Source: Pseudomonas multiresinivorans
GTDB lineage: Bacteria > Pseudomonadota > Gammaproteobacteria > Pseudomonadales > Pseudomonadaceae
Reading direction: 5' to 3'
Assembly: GCF_012971725.1 (NCBI RefSeq)
Contig: NZ_CP048833.1
Span: 558,001 to 622,000 of the forward strand
Length of the DNA: 64,000 bases
Made by a program: the position numbers and the translations under genes. The notes below the pieces were generated by a model. That model made no database searches and was not told the origin of the DNA. It saw only the letters and a list, made by a program, of their open reading frames with translations. Within the stretch, counting starts at the first letter, position 1. Each line of letters starts with the position of its first letter. Shown in pieces: positions 1-8,568 of the stretch.

Positions 1-735
1 TCGGTGCCCATCACCTACGGCGGCCTGCGCGACGGCCAGGTGGACGCCTTCCTCGGCAACTGGATGCCGGCGCAACAGGGGTTCCACGACCAGTTCATCG
101 CCAGCAAGCAGGTCACCCAGCTGGCGAAGAACCTGCAGGGCACCGAGTTCACCCTCGCCGTGCCGACCTATGTGTGGGACGCCGGGGTGAAGACCTTCGC
201 CGATCTGGACCAGCATGCCGACCAGTTCAACAGGAAGATCTACGGCATCGGCTCCGGCGCACCGGCCAACCAGTCGATCCAGAAGATGATCGGCGGCGAC
301 GAATTCGGCCTGGGCGACTGGAAGCTGGTGGAGTCCAGCGAGCAGGCGATGCTCGCCGAGGTGGGCCGCGCCGTGAAGCGTGATCGCTGGGTGGTATTCC
401 TCGGCTGGACGCCGCATCCGATGAACGTGAAAGTCGACATGAAGTACCTCACCGGCGGCGAGAAATACTTCGGCAGCACCGGCAGCGTGTTCACCGTGAC
501 GCGCAACGGCTACACCGAGCAGTGCCCGAACAGCGGCAAACTGCTGGCCAACCTGTCCTTCGACCTGAAGATGGAGAACGCCATCATGGCCGAGGTGCTG
601 GAGAAGAGCGTGAAGAATCCTGACGCGGTGAAGGCCTGGATCAAGGCCAATCCACAGAGCCTCGACACCTGGCTTGAAGGCGTGAAGACCCGCGACGGCG
701 GTGATGCGCTGGCCGCCGTGAAGGCCAAGCTGTAG
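1..735 (+). CDS. choline/betaine-type ABC solute-binding protein, 5' truncated
   Basis: This is the C-terminal 244 residues of a periplasmic solute-binding protein; the reading frame is open to the window edge, so signal peptide and N-lobe start lie outside. The segments FLGNWMP and WTPHPMN, rich in tryptophan, resemble the aromatic cage of the ChoX/OpuAC family that binds quaternary amines such as choline and betaine. No ABC permease or ATPase follows; instead a SulP transporter begins 3 bases after the stop. In P. aeruginosa and P. putida a similar binding-protein / SulP pair lies next to choline sulfatase betC, so choline-O-sulfate is the likely ligand. The family is clear; the ligand is inferred from context. 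Confidence 0.85.
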   Translation, partial: SVPITYGGLRDGQVDAFLGNWMPAQQGFHDQFIASKQVTQLAKNLQGTEFTLAVPTYVWDAGVKTFADLDQHADQFNRKIYGIGSGAPANQSIQKMIGGDEFGLGDWKLVESSEQAMLAEVGRAVKRDRWVVFLGWTPHPMNVKVDMKYLTGGEKYFGSTGSVFTVTRNGYTEQCPNSGKLLANLSFDLKMENAIMAEVLEKSVKNPDAVKAWIKANPQSLDTWLEGVKTRDGGDALAAVKAKL

Positions 736-738
736 CCC

Positions 739-2301
739 GTGAAGGAACGTCTGATCCGCCTGCTGCCCTTCCTCGCCTGGCTGCCGCAGGTCACGGGGCG
801 TGATGTGCGCCGTGACCTGGGCGTCGGTCTTTCCGGCGCGGTGCTCGCTCTGCCGCAATCCATGGCTTACGCGCTTATTGCGGGGCTGCCGGCGGAGTAC
901 GGTCTGTACGCGGCGATGCTGCCAGTGCTGATCGCCTGCCTGTGGGGCTCGTCGAAGCACATGGTCGGCGGGCCGACGGCGGCGATCTCGGTGGTGCTGT
1001 TCACCGCCATCGCCCCGCTGGCGCCGCCGGGCAGCGCGCAGTTCATCCAGTACGCACTGCTGCTGACCTTCCTCGCCGGATTGTTCCAGTGGCTGCTGGG
1101 CCTGCTGCGCTTCGGCGTGCTGGTGAATTTCGTTTCTCACTCGGTGCTGCTGGGCTTTACCTGCGGCGCCGCGCTGGTGATCGTCGTTGGCCAGTTGCCC
1201 TATCTGCTCGGGATTACCGCGAGCGGGCAGGGCACGGCGCTGACCAGTGCCGCCGCGCTGTGGGGGAAGCTGGCGGAGTTCCATGGGCCTTCGGTGCTGG
1301 TCGGCCTGTTCAGCCTCGCGCTGAGCCTGCTGGTGAAGCGCCTGTGGCGGCGCGGGCCGGCGCTGCTGGTCGGCCTGTTCGGCGCCAGCGCGCTGGTCTG
1401 GGCGATGCCCGCGACCTTTGCCGGCGTCGCCAAGGTGGCCGCGTTCCGCAGCGCGCTGCCGCCACTCAGCCCTTTGTCGTTCGACCTGTCGGCGATTGCC
1501 CAACTGCTCCCCGCTGCCGTGGCCTGCGGGATGCTCGGGCTGGTCACCAGCCTGTCCATTGCCCGCGCGCTGGCCGCGCGCTCGCACCAACCGCTGGATG
1601 CCAACCAGGAAGTGCGCGCCCAGGGGCTTTCCAACCTGATCGGGCCGTGGCTTTCGGGCACGCTGTCCGCCGGCTCCTTCACCCGCTCCGGGCTGAATCA
1701 GGATGCCGGCGCGCGCACGCCACTGGCCGGGGTCTTCTCGGCACTGTGGGTCGCGCTGCTGGCGTTGGCGGGTGCCGGGTTGATCACCCATATCCCGCTG
1801 TCGGCGATGGCGGCCGGCATCCTGCTGATCTGCTGGAATCTGGTTGATCGCCCGGCGCTGCGCGCCCTGTGGAAAGGCAGTCGTGCCGAGTCCCTGGTGA
1901 TGCTGCTGACCCTCGCCGCCACCTTGCTGCTGCCGCTGCAGAACGCCATCTACGCCGGTGTGCTCGCCTCGCTGTTCTTCTACCTCAAGCGCACCTCGCA
2001 GCCACGTGTGCAGCAGTGGGCGCGCGAAGATGAAGAAGTGCTGCGCATCGAGGGCTCGATCTTCTTCGGCGCCTGCGACTACCTGCAGAAACTGATGCAG
2101 CACACCCGCGGAGAGCGCCTGGTGCTGGACGCCCACCACGTCAACTTCATCGATTTCGCCGGCGCCCAGATGCTTCAGCAGGAGGCCCGGCGCCTGGCCA
2201 GCGAAGGCCGCAGCCTGGTGCTGCGCAATGCGCGGCCGCGGGTGCGTGCGGAGCTGGAAAGGCAGATGGAGAAGGGCGGGGTGTTGCAGGTGGAGGAATA
2301 G
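739..2301 (+). CDS. SulP-family anion permease with C-terminal STAS domain
   Basis: This is an inner-membrane secondary transporter of 520 residues. Residues about 20-410 form a run of hydrophobic segments beginning with the SulP signature region (GLSGAVLALPQSMAYALIAGLP, in two pieces here: GLSGAVLALPQS and MAYALIAGLP). Residues about 430-515 form a STAS domain (LDAHHVNFIDFAGAQML). The GTG start lies 3 bases after the stop of the upstream binding-protein gene and has no strong ribosome-binding site, which suggests translational coupling. The pairing with a choline-type binding protein points to choline-O-sulfate or sulfate uptake. The family is certain; the substrate is inferred. Confidence 0.88.
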   Translation: MKERLIRLLPFLAWLPQVTGRDVRRDLGVGLSGAVLALPQSMAYALIAGLPAEYGLYAAMLPVLIACLWGSSKHMVGGPTAAISVVLFTAIAPLAPPGSAQFIQYALLLTFLAGLFQWLLGLLRFGVLVNFVSHSVLLGFTCGAALVIVVGQLPYLLGITASGQGTALTSAAALWGKLAEFHGPSVLVGLFSLALSLLVKRLWRRGPALLVGLFGASALVWAMPATFAGVAKVAAFRSALPPLSPLSFDLSAIAQLLPAAVACGMLGLVTSLSIARALAARSHQPLDANQEVRAQGLSNLIGPWLSGTLSAGSFTRSGLNQDAGARTPLAGVFSALWVALLALAGAGLITHIPLSAMAAGILLICWNLVDRPALRALWKGSRAESLVMLLTLAATLLLPLQNAIYAGVLASLFFYLKRTSQPRVQQWAREDEEVLRIEGSIFFGACDYLQKLMQHTRGERLVLDAHHVNFIDFAGAQMLQQEARRLASEGRSLVLRNARPRVRAELERQMEKGGVLQVEE

Positions 2302-2316
2302 CGCCTGGCTTCATCT

Positions 2317-2397
2317 GTAGGAGCGAGCTTGCTCGCGAACAGATTCTCCAGGCGACTTCGCTGCTGGGCGTTGGTTCGCGAGCAAGCTCGCTCCTAC
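2317..2397. repeat. REP pair (head-to-head inverted copies)
   Basis: Two 24-base copies of a pseudomonad REP element face each other at 2317-2340 and 2374-2397. Each begins GTAGGAGCGAG and continues CTTGCTCGCGAAC, and the core GCGAGC/GCTCGC is itself palindromic. The pair fills the gap after the convergent ends of the SulP gene and aroE, a usual REP position, where it may also act as a 3'-end stabiliser. Confidence 0.93.
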
Positions 2398-2423
2398 AAG
2401 TGGTCGCACGCCCTTCCGAGCGC

Positions 2424-3245
2424 TCAGCCCTTGAGCTGCCGGCGCAATTCTTCCAGCACCGGCGCCGAGTCCGGCCGTACGCCGCGCCACAGCAGGAAGG
2501 CCTCCGCCGCCTGCTCCACCAGCATGCCCAGCCCGTCGATGCAGCGCGCCGCGCCATGCTCGGCAGCCCAGCGATTGAACGCGGTGATGTCCTTGCCGTA
2601 CATCATGTCGTAGCAGACGGTGTGGCCCGGCTCGATCAGCGCCGGATCGATCGGCGGCAACTCGCCGGCCAGCGATGCCGAGGTGCCGTTGACGATCAGG
2701 TCGAAAGGTTCGTCGCTCAAGTCGAAGCCCCCTCCGCGCACGGTGCCCAGGTCCTTGAATTCGTTGGCCAGTTGTCTGGCCTTCGACGCCGTGCGGTTGG
2801 CGATGACGATGCAGGCCGGCTGCTCGGCGAGGAAAGGTTCGAGGATTCCGCGCACCGCTCCCCCGGCGCCCAGCACCAGGATACGCGCACCGTGCAGGGT
2901 CACACCGTGGTTCACCGTCAGGTCGCGGGTCAGCCCGGCGCCGTCGGTGTTGTCGCCCAGCAGTCCGCCGCCGTCCAGCTTCTTCAGGGTATTCACCGCG
3001 CCGGCCCGGCGCGCGCGTTCGCTCAGCTCGGTGGCCAGGCGGTAGGCGTCTTCCTTGAACGGCACGGTAACGTTGCCGCCCAGGCCCTCAACGAAGAACT
3101 CGCGGGCGTTCCCGGCGAAGTCATTCAGCGGCGCCAAGCGCGCGTCATAGCTCAGCGCCTGACCGGTCTGTTCGGCGAACAGGCGGTGGATCTGCGGCGA
3201 CTTGCTGTGGCCGATGGGGTTGCCGAAGACGCAGTAGCGGTCCAT
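2424..3245 (-). CDS. aroE: shikimate dehydrogenase
   Basis: This 273-residue protein catalyses NADP-dependent interconversion of 3-dehydroshikimate and shikimate in the cytoplasmic aromatic amino acid pathway. Near the N-terminus are the substrate-site segments NPIGHSKSP and NVTVPFKEDA (catalytic Lys), and mid-protein the Rossmann motif LVLGAGGAVRG. Length is normal for AroE. It lies downstream of hemF on the same strand with a 158-base gap that contains a REP pair. The ATG start puts the conserved MDRYCVFGNPIGHS at the N-terminus. Confidence 0.97.
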   Translation of the reverse strand: MDRYCVFGNPIGHSKSPQIHRLFAEQTGQALSYDARLAPLNDFAGNAREFFVEGLGGNVTVPFKEDAYRLATELSERARRAGAVNTLKKLDGGGLLGDNTDGAGLTRDLTVNHGVTLHGARILVLGAGGAVRGILEPFLAEQPACIVIANRTASKARQLANEFKDLGTVRGGGFDLSDEPFDLIVNGTSASLAGELPPIDPALIEPGHTVCYDMMYGKDITAFNRWAAEHGAARCIDGLGMLVEQAAEAFLLWRGVRPDSAPVLEELRRQLKG

Positions 3246-3316
3246 GGGAAGTCCTGGAGCGAGAAGATTGGAAAGGGCAGGAGCTTGCCGGGTTTTCTAT
3301 CGGGGTACCAGACCAG

Positions 3317-3386
3317 GTTCGCGAGCAAGCTCGCTCCTACAGTGAAGCGCTGGAGTACGTTTGTAGGAGCGAGCTTGCTCGCGAAC
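3317..3386. repeat. REP pair between hemF and aroE
   Basis: This is the same 24-base REP as at 2317 but with the two copies in opposite order: reverse copy at 3317-3340 and forward copy at 3363-3386. It occupies most of the hemF-aroE intergenic space, so the two genes may be transcribed together or processed here. Confidence 0.93.
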
Positions 3387-3403
3387 CACCCGAAAAGCGC
3401 AGA

Positions 3404-4318
3404 TCAGGCCTGCGCCAACCAGTCCCGATCCGTGAGGAAGTACTCGGTGAGGCGCGCTTCCTCGCTGCCCGGCTCCGGCTTCCAGTCATAGCCCCAACGT
3501 ACCTGCGGCGGCAGCGACATGAGGATCGACTCGGTACGCCCGCCCGACTGCAGGCCGAACAGGGTGCCGCGATCGTAGACCAGGTTGAACTCGACATAGC
3601 GGCCGCGGCGGAAGGCCTGAAATTCGCGCTGCTGCTCGGTGTACGGGATGTTCTTGCGCTTGCGCACGATGGGCAGGTAGGCGTCGATGTAGGCATCGCC
3701 GATGGCCCGCAGGAAGGCGAAGCTGGTGTCGAAGTCCCACTGGTTCAGGTCGTCGAAGAACAGGCCGCCCACACCGCGCGGCTCGTTGCGGTGCTTGATG
3801 TGGAAGTAGCGGTCGCACCATTCCTTGTAGCGCGGGTAGACGTCCGCGCCGAAGGGCGCGCAGGCGTCGCGGGCGACCTGGTGCCAGAGCACGCAGTCTT
3901 CTTCGTGGGCGTAGTAGGGCGTCAGGTCGAAGCCGCCACCGAACCACCACACGGCCTCTTCACCTTCCTTCTCGGCGATGAAGAAGCGCACGTTGGCGTG
4001 GGAGGTCGGCACGTGGGGGTTGGTCGGGTGGATCACCAGCGACACGCCCAGCGCCTGGAAGCCGCGGCCGGCCAGTTCCGGACGGTGCGCGCTGGCGGAC
4101 GGCGGCAAGCCGCTGCCGAATACATGGGAGAAATTCACCCCGCCTTTCTCGATCAAGGCACCGTCGCCGATCACCCTCGTACGACCGCCGCCGCCGGCCG
4201 GACGCTGCCAGGCGTCTTCGACGAAGCGTGCGCTGCCGTCTTCGGCTTCGAGTGCGGCGCAGATGCGGTCTTGCAGGTCGAGCAGGTAGGCCTTCACGGC
4301 CTCGATGCGGTCGGTCAC
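3404..4318 (-). CDS. hemF: oxygen-dependent coproporphyrinogen-III oxidase
   Basis: HemF carries out aerobic oxidative decarboxylation of coproporphyrinogen III to protoporphyrinogen IX in haem synthesis. Conserved blocks include RTRVIGDGALIEKGGVNFSH (N-terminal), VIHPTNPHVPTSHANVR, WWFGGGFDLTPYY and YVEFNLVYDRGTLFGLQSGG. The frame is open upstream of the ATG-like region, but the chosen GTG at 4318 has AAGGTGA six bases before it and gives 304 residues, the normal family length; upstream extension adds non-conserved sequence. It is divergent from qor. Confidence 0.96.
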   Translation of the reverse strand: MTDRIEAVKAYLLDLQDRICAALEAEDGSARFVEDAWQRPAGGGGRTRVIGDGALIEKGGVNFSHVFGSGLPPSASAHRPELAGRGFQALGVSLVIHPTNPHVPTSHANVRFFIAEKEGEEAVWWFGGGFDLTPYYAHEEDCVLWHQVARDACAPFGADVYPRYKEWCDRYFHIKHRNEPRGVGGLFFDDLNQWDFDTSFAFLRAIGDAYIDAYLPIVRKRKNIPYTEQQREFQAFRRGRYVEFNLVYDRGTLFGLQSGGRTESILMSLPPQVRWGYDWKPEPGSEEARLTEYFLTDRDWLAQA

Positions 4319-4500
4319 GAGAATCACCTTGGAGCGGGAAAGCCACGCGTGGCGCGGGCCGGAGCGGGGTTCAGGTACGAAAACGGGCGCAAGCATACCA
4401 TCGCCGCCGGCAAAGCTGGTCTTGACGGCCGTCAAGCTGGCGGCTTGGATGAAAGTCTTTTCCCCGGCGAGGCAGAGCCTCGCGTCATCAGGAGAGCGAC

Positions 4501-5478
4501 ATGGCCAAGCGTGTTCAATTCGCCAAGACCGGCGGCCCGGAAGTCCTCGAAATCGTCGACTACACCCCGGCCGAGCCCGGTCCGAATGAGGTGCGGGTGC
4601 GCAACCGCGCCATCGGCCTGAACTTCATCGACACCTACTATCGCAGCGGCCTGTACCCCGCACCGGCGATGCCATCCGGTGTCGGCACCGAAGGTGCCGG
4701 TGAGGTGGAGGCGGTGGGCAGCGCGGTGACCAGCGTGAAGGTCGGCGACCGCGTCGGCTACGCCACCGGGCCGCTGGGCGCCTACAGCGAGCAGCACACG
4801 CTGCCGGCCGCCAGCGTGGTGAAGCTGCCCGATGCGATCACCTTCGAGCAGGCCGCCGCTGTCATGCTCAAGGGCCTGACCGTGCAGTACCTGCTGCGCC
4901 AGACCTACAACGTGCAGCCGGGCCAGACCATCCTCTGGCACGCGGCTGCCGGCGGGGTCGGGCTGATCGCCTGCCAGTGGGCCAAGGCCATCGGCGCACA
5001 CCTGATCGGCACCGTCAGCTCGGCTGCCAAGGCGGAACTGGCGAAATCCCACGGCGCCTGGGAAACCATCGACTACAGCCACGAGAACGTGGTGGAGCGC
5101 GTGCTGGCGCTGACCGACGGGAAGAAATGCCCGGTGGTCTACGACTCGGTGGGCAAGGACACCTGGCTGACCTCGCTGGACTGCACCGCGCCGCGCGGCC
5201 TGGTGGTGAGCTTCGGCAATGCCTCCGGCCCGGTGGACGGGGTGAACCTGGGCATCCTCTCGCAGAAGGGCTCGCTCTACGTCACCCGCCCGACGCTGTT
5301 CGGCTACGCCAGCACGCCGGAACGCCTGCAAGCCATGGCGGACGACCTGTTCGGCATGATTACCAGCGGCAAGGTGAAGGTGGAGATCAACCAGCGCTTC
5401 AGTCTGGCCGAGGCGGCCAAGGCGCAGACCGAGCTGGCGGCGCGGCGTACCACCGGCTCGACCATTCTGCTGCCGTGA
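4501..5478 (+). CDS. qor: quinone oxidoreductase (NADPH), zinc-free MDR family
   Basis: This cytoplasmic 325-residue protein is a medium-chain dehydrogenase/reductase of the Qor type that reduces quinones with NADPH. The N-terminal GroES-like half (RNRAIGLNFIDTYYRSGLYP) is followed by the nucleotide-binding motif HAAAGGVGLIACQWAK at residues about 142-157. It lacks the structural zinc cysteines of alcohol dehydrogenases. AGGAGA lies five bases before the ATG. It is divergent from hemF, in the same relative place as PA0023. Confidence 0.95.
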   Translation: MAKRVQFAKTGGPEVLEIVDYTPAEPGPNEVRVRNRAIGLNFIDTYYRSGLYPAPAMPSGVGTEGAGEVEAVGSAVTSVKVGDRVGYATGPLGAYSEQHTLPAASVVKLPDAITFEQAAAVMLKGLTVQYLLRQTYNVQPGQTILWHAAAGGVGLIACQWAKAIGAHLIGTVSSAAKAELAKSHGAWETIDYSHENVVERVLALTDGKKCPVVYDSVGKDTWLTSLDCTAPRGLVVSFGNASGPVDGVNLGILSQKGSLYVTRPTLFGYASTPERLQAMADDLFGMITSGKVKVEINQRFSLAEAAKAQTELAARRTTGSTILLP

Positions 5479-5489
5479 TCTGAAGATCA

Positions 5490-5552
5490 TTCGCGATCAA
5501 GCTCGCTCCTCAGGGTGCATCCGCTCTTGTAGGAGCGAGCTTGCTCGCGAAC
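5490..5552. repeat. REP pair, one copy degenerate
   Basis: A clean forward REP at 5529-5552 is preceded by a decayed reverse copy around 5490-5510 (TTCGCGATCAAGCTCGCTCC). The pair lies between the convergent ends of qor and tsaC. Confidence 0.9.
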
Positions 5553-5575
5553 CGAGTCGCGTCGTGGCGACCGGC

Positions 5576-6133
5576 TTACGACGGGCGAACGGTCTCGCCG
5601 GTGCGCAGATCGCGGATCAGGCTGGGATTGCGGCGCCCGCCCAGGGAGCCGCCGAGCACGCCGTCCAATTCGCCGCGGAAGTACTGCTCGACGCGCAGGC
5701 GGCTGCGCGCGGCGGGGCGCCCGGCCGGGTTGGCGGACGTGGAGATCAGCGGGCCGGTGTAGCGGCACAGTTCGCGCACCAGCGGGTGGTCGGTGACGCG
5801 CAGGGCAACGGTATCGTGCTCGCCGGTCACCCACTCGGGCAGGCGGCCCTGGTGCGGCACCAGCCAGGTGTTCGGGCCGGGCCAGCTGGCGGCGAGCTTG
5901 TCCTGCCAGGCTTCGGGCAGGTCTTCGAGGAGGAAGTCGAACTGGCGGATGTCGCCGGCCACCACGATCATGCCTTTTTCCACCGGTCGCGCCTTGATCG
6001 CCAGCAGGCGGTACACGGCGTCGGCGCTCCACGGGTCACAGCCCAGGCCCCAGACGGCTTCGGTCGGATAAGCGATCACACCGCCATCGCGCACGACCTG
6101 GGCCATGCGCTGGGTACGCCAGTTGCTGTACAT
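5576..6133 (-). CDS. tsaC: L-threonylcarbamoyladenylate synthase (TsaC/YrdC/RimN)
   Basis: This 185-residue YrdC-domain protein makes threonylcarbamoyl-AMP from threonine, bicarbonate and ATP, the first step of t6A37 tRNA modification. The typical segments GGVIAYPTEAVWGLGCDP, LLAIKARPVEKGMI and STSANPAG are present. Length fits the short bacterial TsaC without a SUA5 domain. It is downstream of dprA on the same strand (41-base gap), the usual dprA-tsaC pairing of pseudomonads. Confidence 0.96.
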   Translation of the reverse strand: MYSNWRTQRMAQVVRDGGVIAYPTEAVWGLGCDPWSADAVYRLLAIKARPVEKGMIVVAGDIRQFDFLLEDLPEAWQDKLAASWPGPNTWLVPHQGRLPEWVTGEHDTVALRVTDHPLVRELCRYTGPLISTSANPAGRPAARSRLRVEQYFRGELDGVLGGSLGGRRNPSLIRDLRTGETVRPS

Positions 6134-6174
6134 CGGGAGTTCCTCGGATCTGCGATGCGCGGCAGTTTACGTGC

Positions 6175-7275
6175 TCAGGGGGCGCGATGCACCCAGACGC
6201 CGGCCTCGCAGGCCACCCGCCCGTCCAGCTCCAGTTCGGTGAGTTCCGCCAGCACCTGCGGCAGTTCCAGTCCACTGCGCAGGGCCAGTTGCTCGCTGCT
6301 CTGCGGGGCGGCGCGCAGCAGATCGACTAGTGGATGGGACGGCCACGAAGGCGCGGCTTCCACCCTCGGCGCGCTGTGCGTCCAGCCCTGCAAGCCCTCG
6401 AGGATGTGCTCGACCGTCTCCACCAGCGTCGCGCCCTGGCGGATCAGCTCGTGGCAGCCGCGCGCGCCGGGATGATGGATCGAGCCGGGGATCGCATAGA
6501 CCTCGCGGCCCTGCTCGGCGGCCAGCCGCGCCGTGATCAGCGAACCGCTGGACGGGCTGGCCTCCACCACCAGGGTGCCCAGGGACAGGCCACTGATGAT
6601 CCGGTTGCGCCGGGGAAAGTTCGAAGCCTGGGGCGCGGTGTGCAGGGGAAACTCGGAAACCAGCGCGCTGCCCTGCTCGACGATACGCCTCGACAGGCCC
6701 AGATGGCGGCGCGGATAGAGGTGCTCCAGGCCGGTCCCCAGCACGGCGACCGTCTTGCCGCCGCCGTCCAGCGCGCCTTCATGGGCGGCCCCATCGATCC
6801 CCAAAGCCAGCCCGCTGGTGATCACGAAACCACCGCCGGCCAGGCTCCGGGCGAAGGCCCGCGCGGTATCCAACCCCGGCTTGCTGGCCCGGCGGCTACC
6901 GACCATCGCCAGCTGCGGCCGCTCCAGCAAGGTCGGCTCGCCAGCCAGGAACAGCAGGGGCGGTGCATCCTCCAATTCTGCGAGCAGTGCCGGATACCCC
7001 GGCGAATCCCACATGAGCAGGTGCTGCTCCGGTGCCTCCAGCCAGCGCATGGCCTGCGCCGCCTGCTCGCGAATACGCGCGTCGCGGCGTGGCTCTGCAC
7101 AAGTCGACGGCAGCCCCAGGGAGCGCCACGCCGCCGCTGGCGCGCTCAAGGCGGCAGACGCCGAGCCGAAAGCGTCCAGCAGCCGGCGAAAACGCCGTGG
7201 CCCAAGTTCGGGCAAGGCATGCAGGCGCAGCCGCGCTTCAAGCTCGGCTGGGGAGAGGGTGGGGTCGACGGGCAT
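6175..7275 (-). CDS. dprA: DNA-processing protein DprA (Smf)
   Basis: DprA loads RecA on incoming single-stranded DNA during transformation and protects it. The 366-residue protein has an N-terminal SAM-like region, a central Rossmann domain with MVGSRRASKPG, ITSGLALGIDGAAHEGAL, FPRRNRIISGL and EASPSSGSLITARLA (residues about 135-290), and a C-terminal winged-helix segment ending EAGVWVHRAP. The ATG at 7275 begins MPVDPTLSPAELEARL; the open frame continues upstream to 7392 but crosses a terminator, so that extension is rejected. Confidence 0.95.
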   Translation of the reverse strand: MPVDPTLSPAELEARLRLHALPELGPRRFRRLLDAFGSASAALSAPAAAWRSLGLPSTCAEPRRDARIREQAAQAMRWLEAPEQHLLMWDSPGYPALLAELEDAPPLLFLAGEPTLLERPQLAMVGSRRASKPGLDTARAFARSLAGGGFVITSGLALGIDGAAHEGALDGGGKTVAVLGTGLEHLYPRRHLGLSRRIVEQGSALVSEFPLHTAPQASNFPRRNRIISGLSLGTLVVEASPSSGSLITARLAAEQGREVYAIPGSIHHPGARGCHELIRQGATLVETVEHILEGLQGWTHSAPRVEAAPSWPSHPLVDLLRAAPQSSEQLALRSGLELPQVLAELTELELDGRVACEAGVWVHRAP

Positions 7276-7361
7276 GGCGAAATCCTCGATGCCAGGAGAT
7301 CGCCGGACTATGTCGCGCCTGCCGGTGCCGCCGCTGTCGGACCCTTCCGGATTGCGCCCAC

Positions 7362-7390
7362 AAAAAACCCCGCCGGAGCGGGGTTTCTTC
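7362..7390 (-). terminator. intrinsic terminator after the LysM gene
   Basis: On the minus strand the sequence reads ACCCCGC-tcc-GGCGGGGT followed by TTTTTT, a compact GC-rich hairpin with a U-tract, 15 bases past the stop of the LysM gene and about 90 bases ahead of dprA. It separates the two transcription units. Confidence 0.9.
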
Positions 7391-7404
7391 AAGTCACGCG
7401 CGCA

Positions 7405-8430
7405 TCACGGGTTCAGGACGCGGTCGTTGACTTCCAGCGAGCGGGTAGCGGTCAGCACCAGCCCGTAGCTCAAGCGGTTGTAAGTACGGAAGACCATCAC
7501 CAGGCCCGAGCGCTCGTCCGGGATCTTCACCATTTCGTCGGTGACACGATCGCGGACGGTTTCGCCCAGCTTGTAGATGGCCAGCACGTTGCCTTCGGCC
7601 AGGCCATCGCGGGTGCCCTTGTCGATGGTCACCACGTCGAACTTGCCGATCTGCGTCACGCCGCGCGGCACGTCGATGATGGTGCCCTTGATCGGGGTGC
7701 TCGGCTCGCTGGGCATGAAGGTCGAGGTGATCGCACGTTCCTCGGTGGGGAACAGGCGATCGCCCGAACGGACTTCCTGGGTGGTACGGGTCAGCATCAG
7801 GGTGGCGACGTCGCCTTCCTTCGCAGTGACGTTGGCGCCGCCTACATCCATGGCGTCGATGCCCAGGACTTCGTTGGTTTCCGGGTCGGTATAGACCTTG
7901 GCCTGGCGGAAGATGCCGTAACTGCTCTCTTCGGACAGCGAATCGCCGCGGGCGTAGGCACGGTCACCGGCACCGCTGATCACGCTCTCCTGGTCGCCAG
8001 CGACCACGTAGGGAGCGCTGGAGAAGTCGGTGTCGCTGTCGACGATACGGTTGGACAGCAGGAAGGCGTTGATCTTGTCCAGCGGAATGGTCGGGATCGC
8101 CTCGGCGATCGGGGTGCTGCGCACCCGCGGCGACAGCTTGATGGTTCCGCGGGACTCGCCGCGGTTGAGCATCAGGCGCGGCTGGCCGTCGATATACACC
8201 AGGCTCAGCACGTCACCCGGGTAGATCAGGTGCGGGTTCTGAATCTGCGGATTCACCTGCCAGATTTCCGGCCACTTCCACGGCTTGCTGAGGAACTTGC
8301 CGGAGATGTCCCAGAGGGTGTCGCCCTTCACTACGGTATAGCGATCCGGATGGCCGTCCTTGAGCTGCACGGCAGCCTGCGCCATCCCGCCTGCAGCGAG
8401 CAGCAGCAGGGCGAGTAGTGTTTTCCTCAT
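7405..8430 (-). CDS. secreted LysM-domain protein (PA0020-like)
   Basis: This 341-residue protein starts with a signal peptide (MRKTLLALLLLAAGGMAQA), followed at once by a single LysM peptidoglycan-binding domain (YTVVKGDTLWDISGKFL...NPHLIYPGDVLSL, residues about 30-80). The remaining 260 residues have no motif I can name. The family is conserved next to dprA in Pseudomonas. The start at 8430 is chosen because it gives a proper signal peptide; the longer frame to 8520 runs through the promoter region. Confidence 0.9.
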   Translation of the reverse strand: MRKTLLALLLLAAGGMAQAAVQLKDGHPDRYTVVKGDTLWDISGKFLSKPWKWPEIWQVNPQIQNPHLIYPGDVLSLVYIDGQPRLMLNRGESRGTIKLSPRVRSTPIAEAIPTIPLDKINAFLLSNRIVDSDTDFSSAPYVVAGDQESVISGAGDRAYARGDSLSEESSYGIFRQAKVYTDPETNEVLGIDAMDVGGANVTAKEGDVATLMLTRTTQEVRSGDRLFPTEERAITSTFMPSEPSTPIKGTIIDVPRGVTQIGKFDVVTIDKGTRDGLAEGNVLAIYKLGETVRDRVTDEMVKIPDERSGLVMVFRTYNRLSYGLVLTATRSLEVNDRVLNP

Positions 8431-8448
8431 GCGGTGAATCCCTTTATT

Positions 8449-8460
8449 ATGTGTACACAT
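8449..8460. promoter_or_regulatory. perfect 12-base palindrome upstream of the LysM gene
   Basis: ATGTGTACACAT lies 18 bases before the LysM gene start, in the 138-base gap shared with the divergent def gene. On the minus strand it is followed directly by AATAAAGG, so it could overlap the -10 region (CATAAT) of the LysM promoter. It may be an operator; no regulator is recognised. Confidence 0.4.
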
Positions 8461-8568
8461 GAAACGCCTGGAAGCCGCCCCTACCGCGCTTTCCAGCCGT
8501 TTTTCGATGCTGCTCAGCATATTAGCAGCCGATTTTGACTTTATTCCACAAGTGCATCACAAACGTAT

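Noticed and set aside
2317..2397. Possible CRISPR-like repeats (repeated 24-base units in several gaps)
   Set aside because: Copies come as inverted pairs in different intergenic gaps, without regular spacers or cas genes; they are REP elements.
4432..5490. A 352-residue open frame antisense to qor
   Set aside because: Qor on the plus strand has a good ribosome-binding site and conserved Rossmann motif; the antisense translation is rich in His, Gly and Arg without domains.
6334..8418. A 694-residue plus-strand open frame across dprA and the LysM gene
   Set aside because: It runs through two real genes and a terminator on the other strand and has shadow-type composition.
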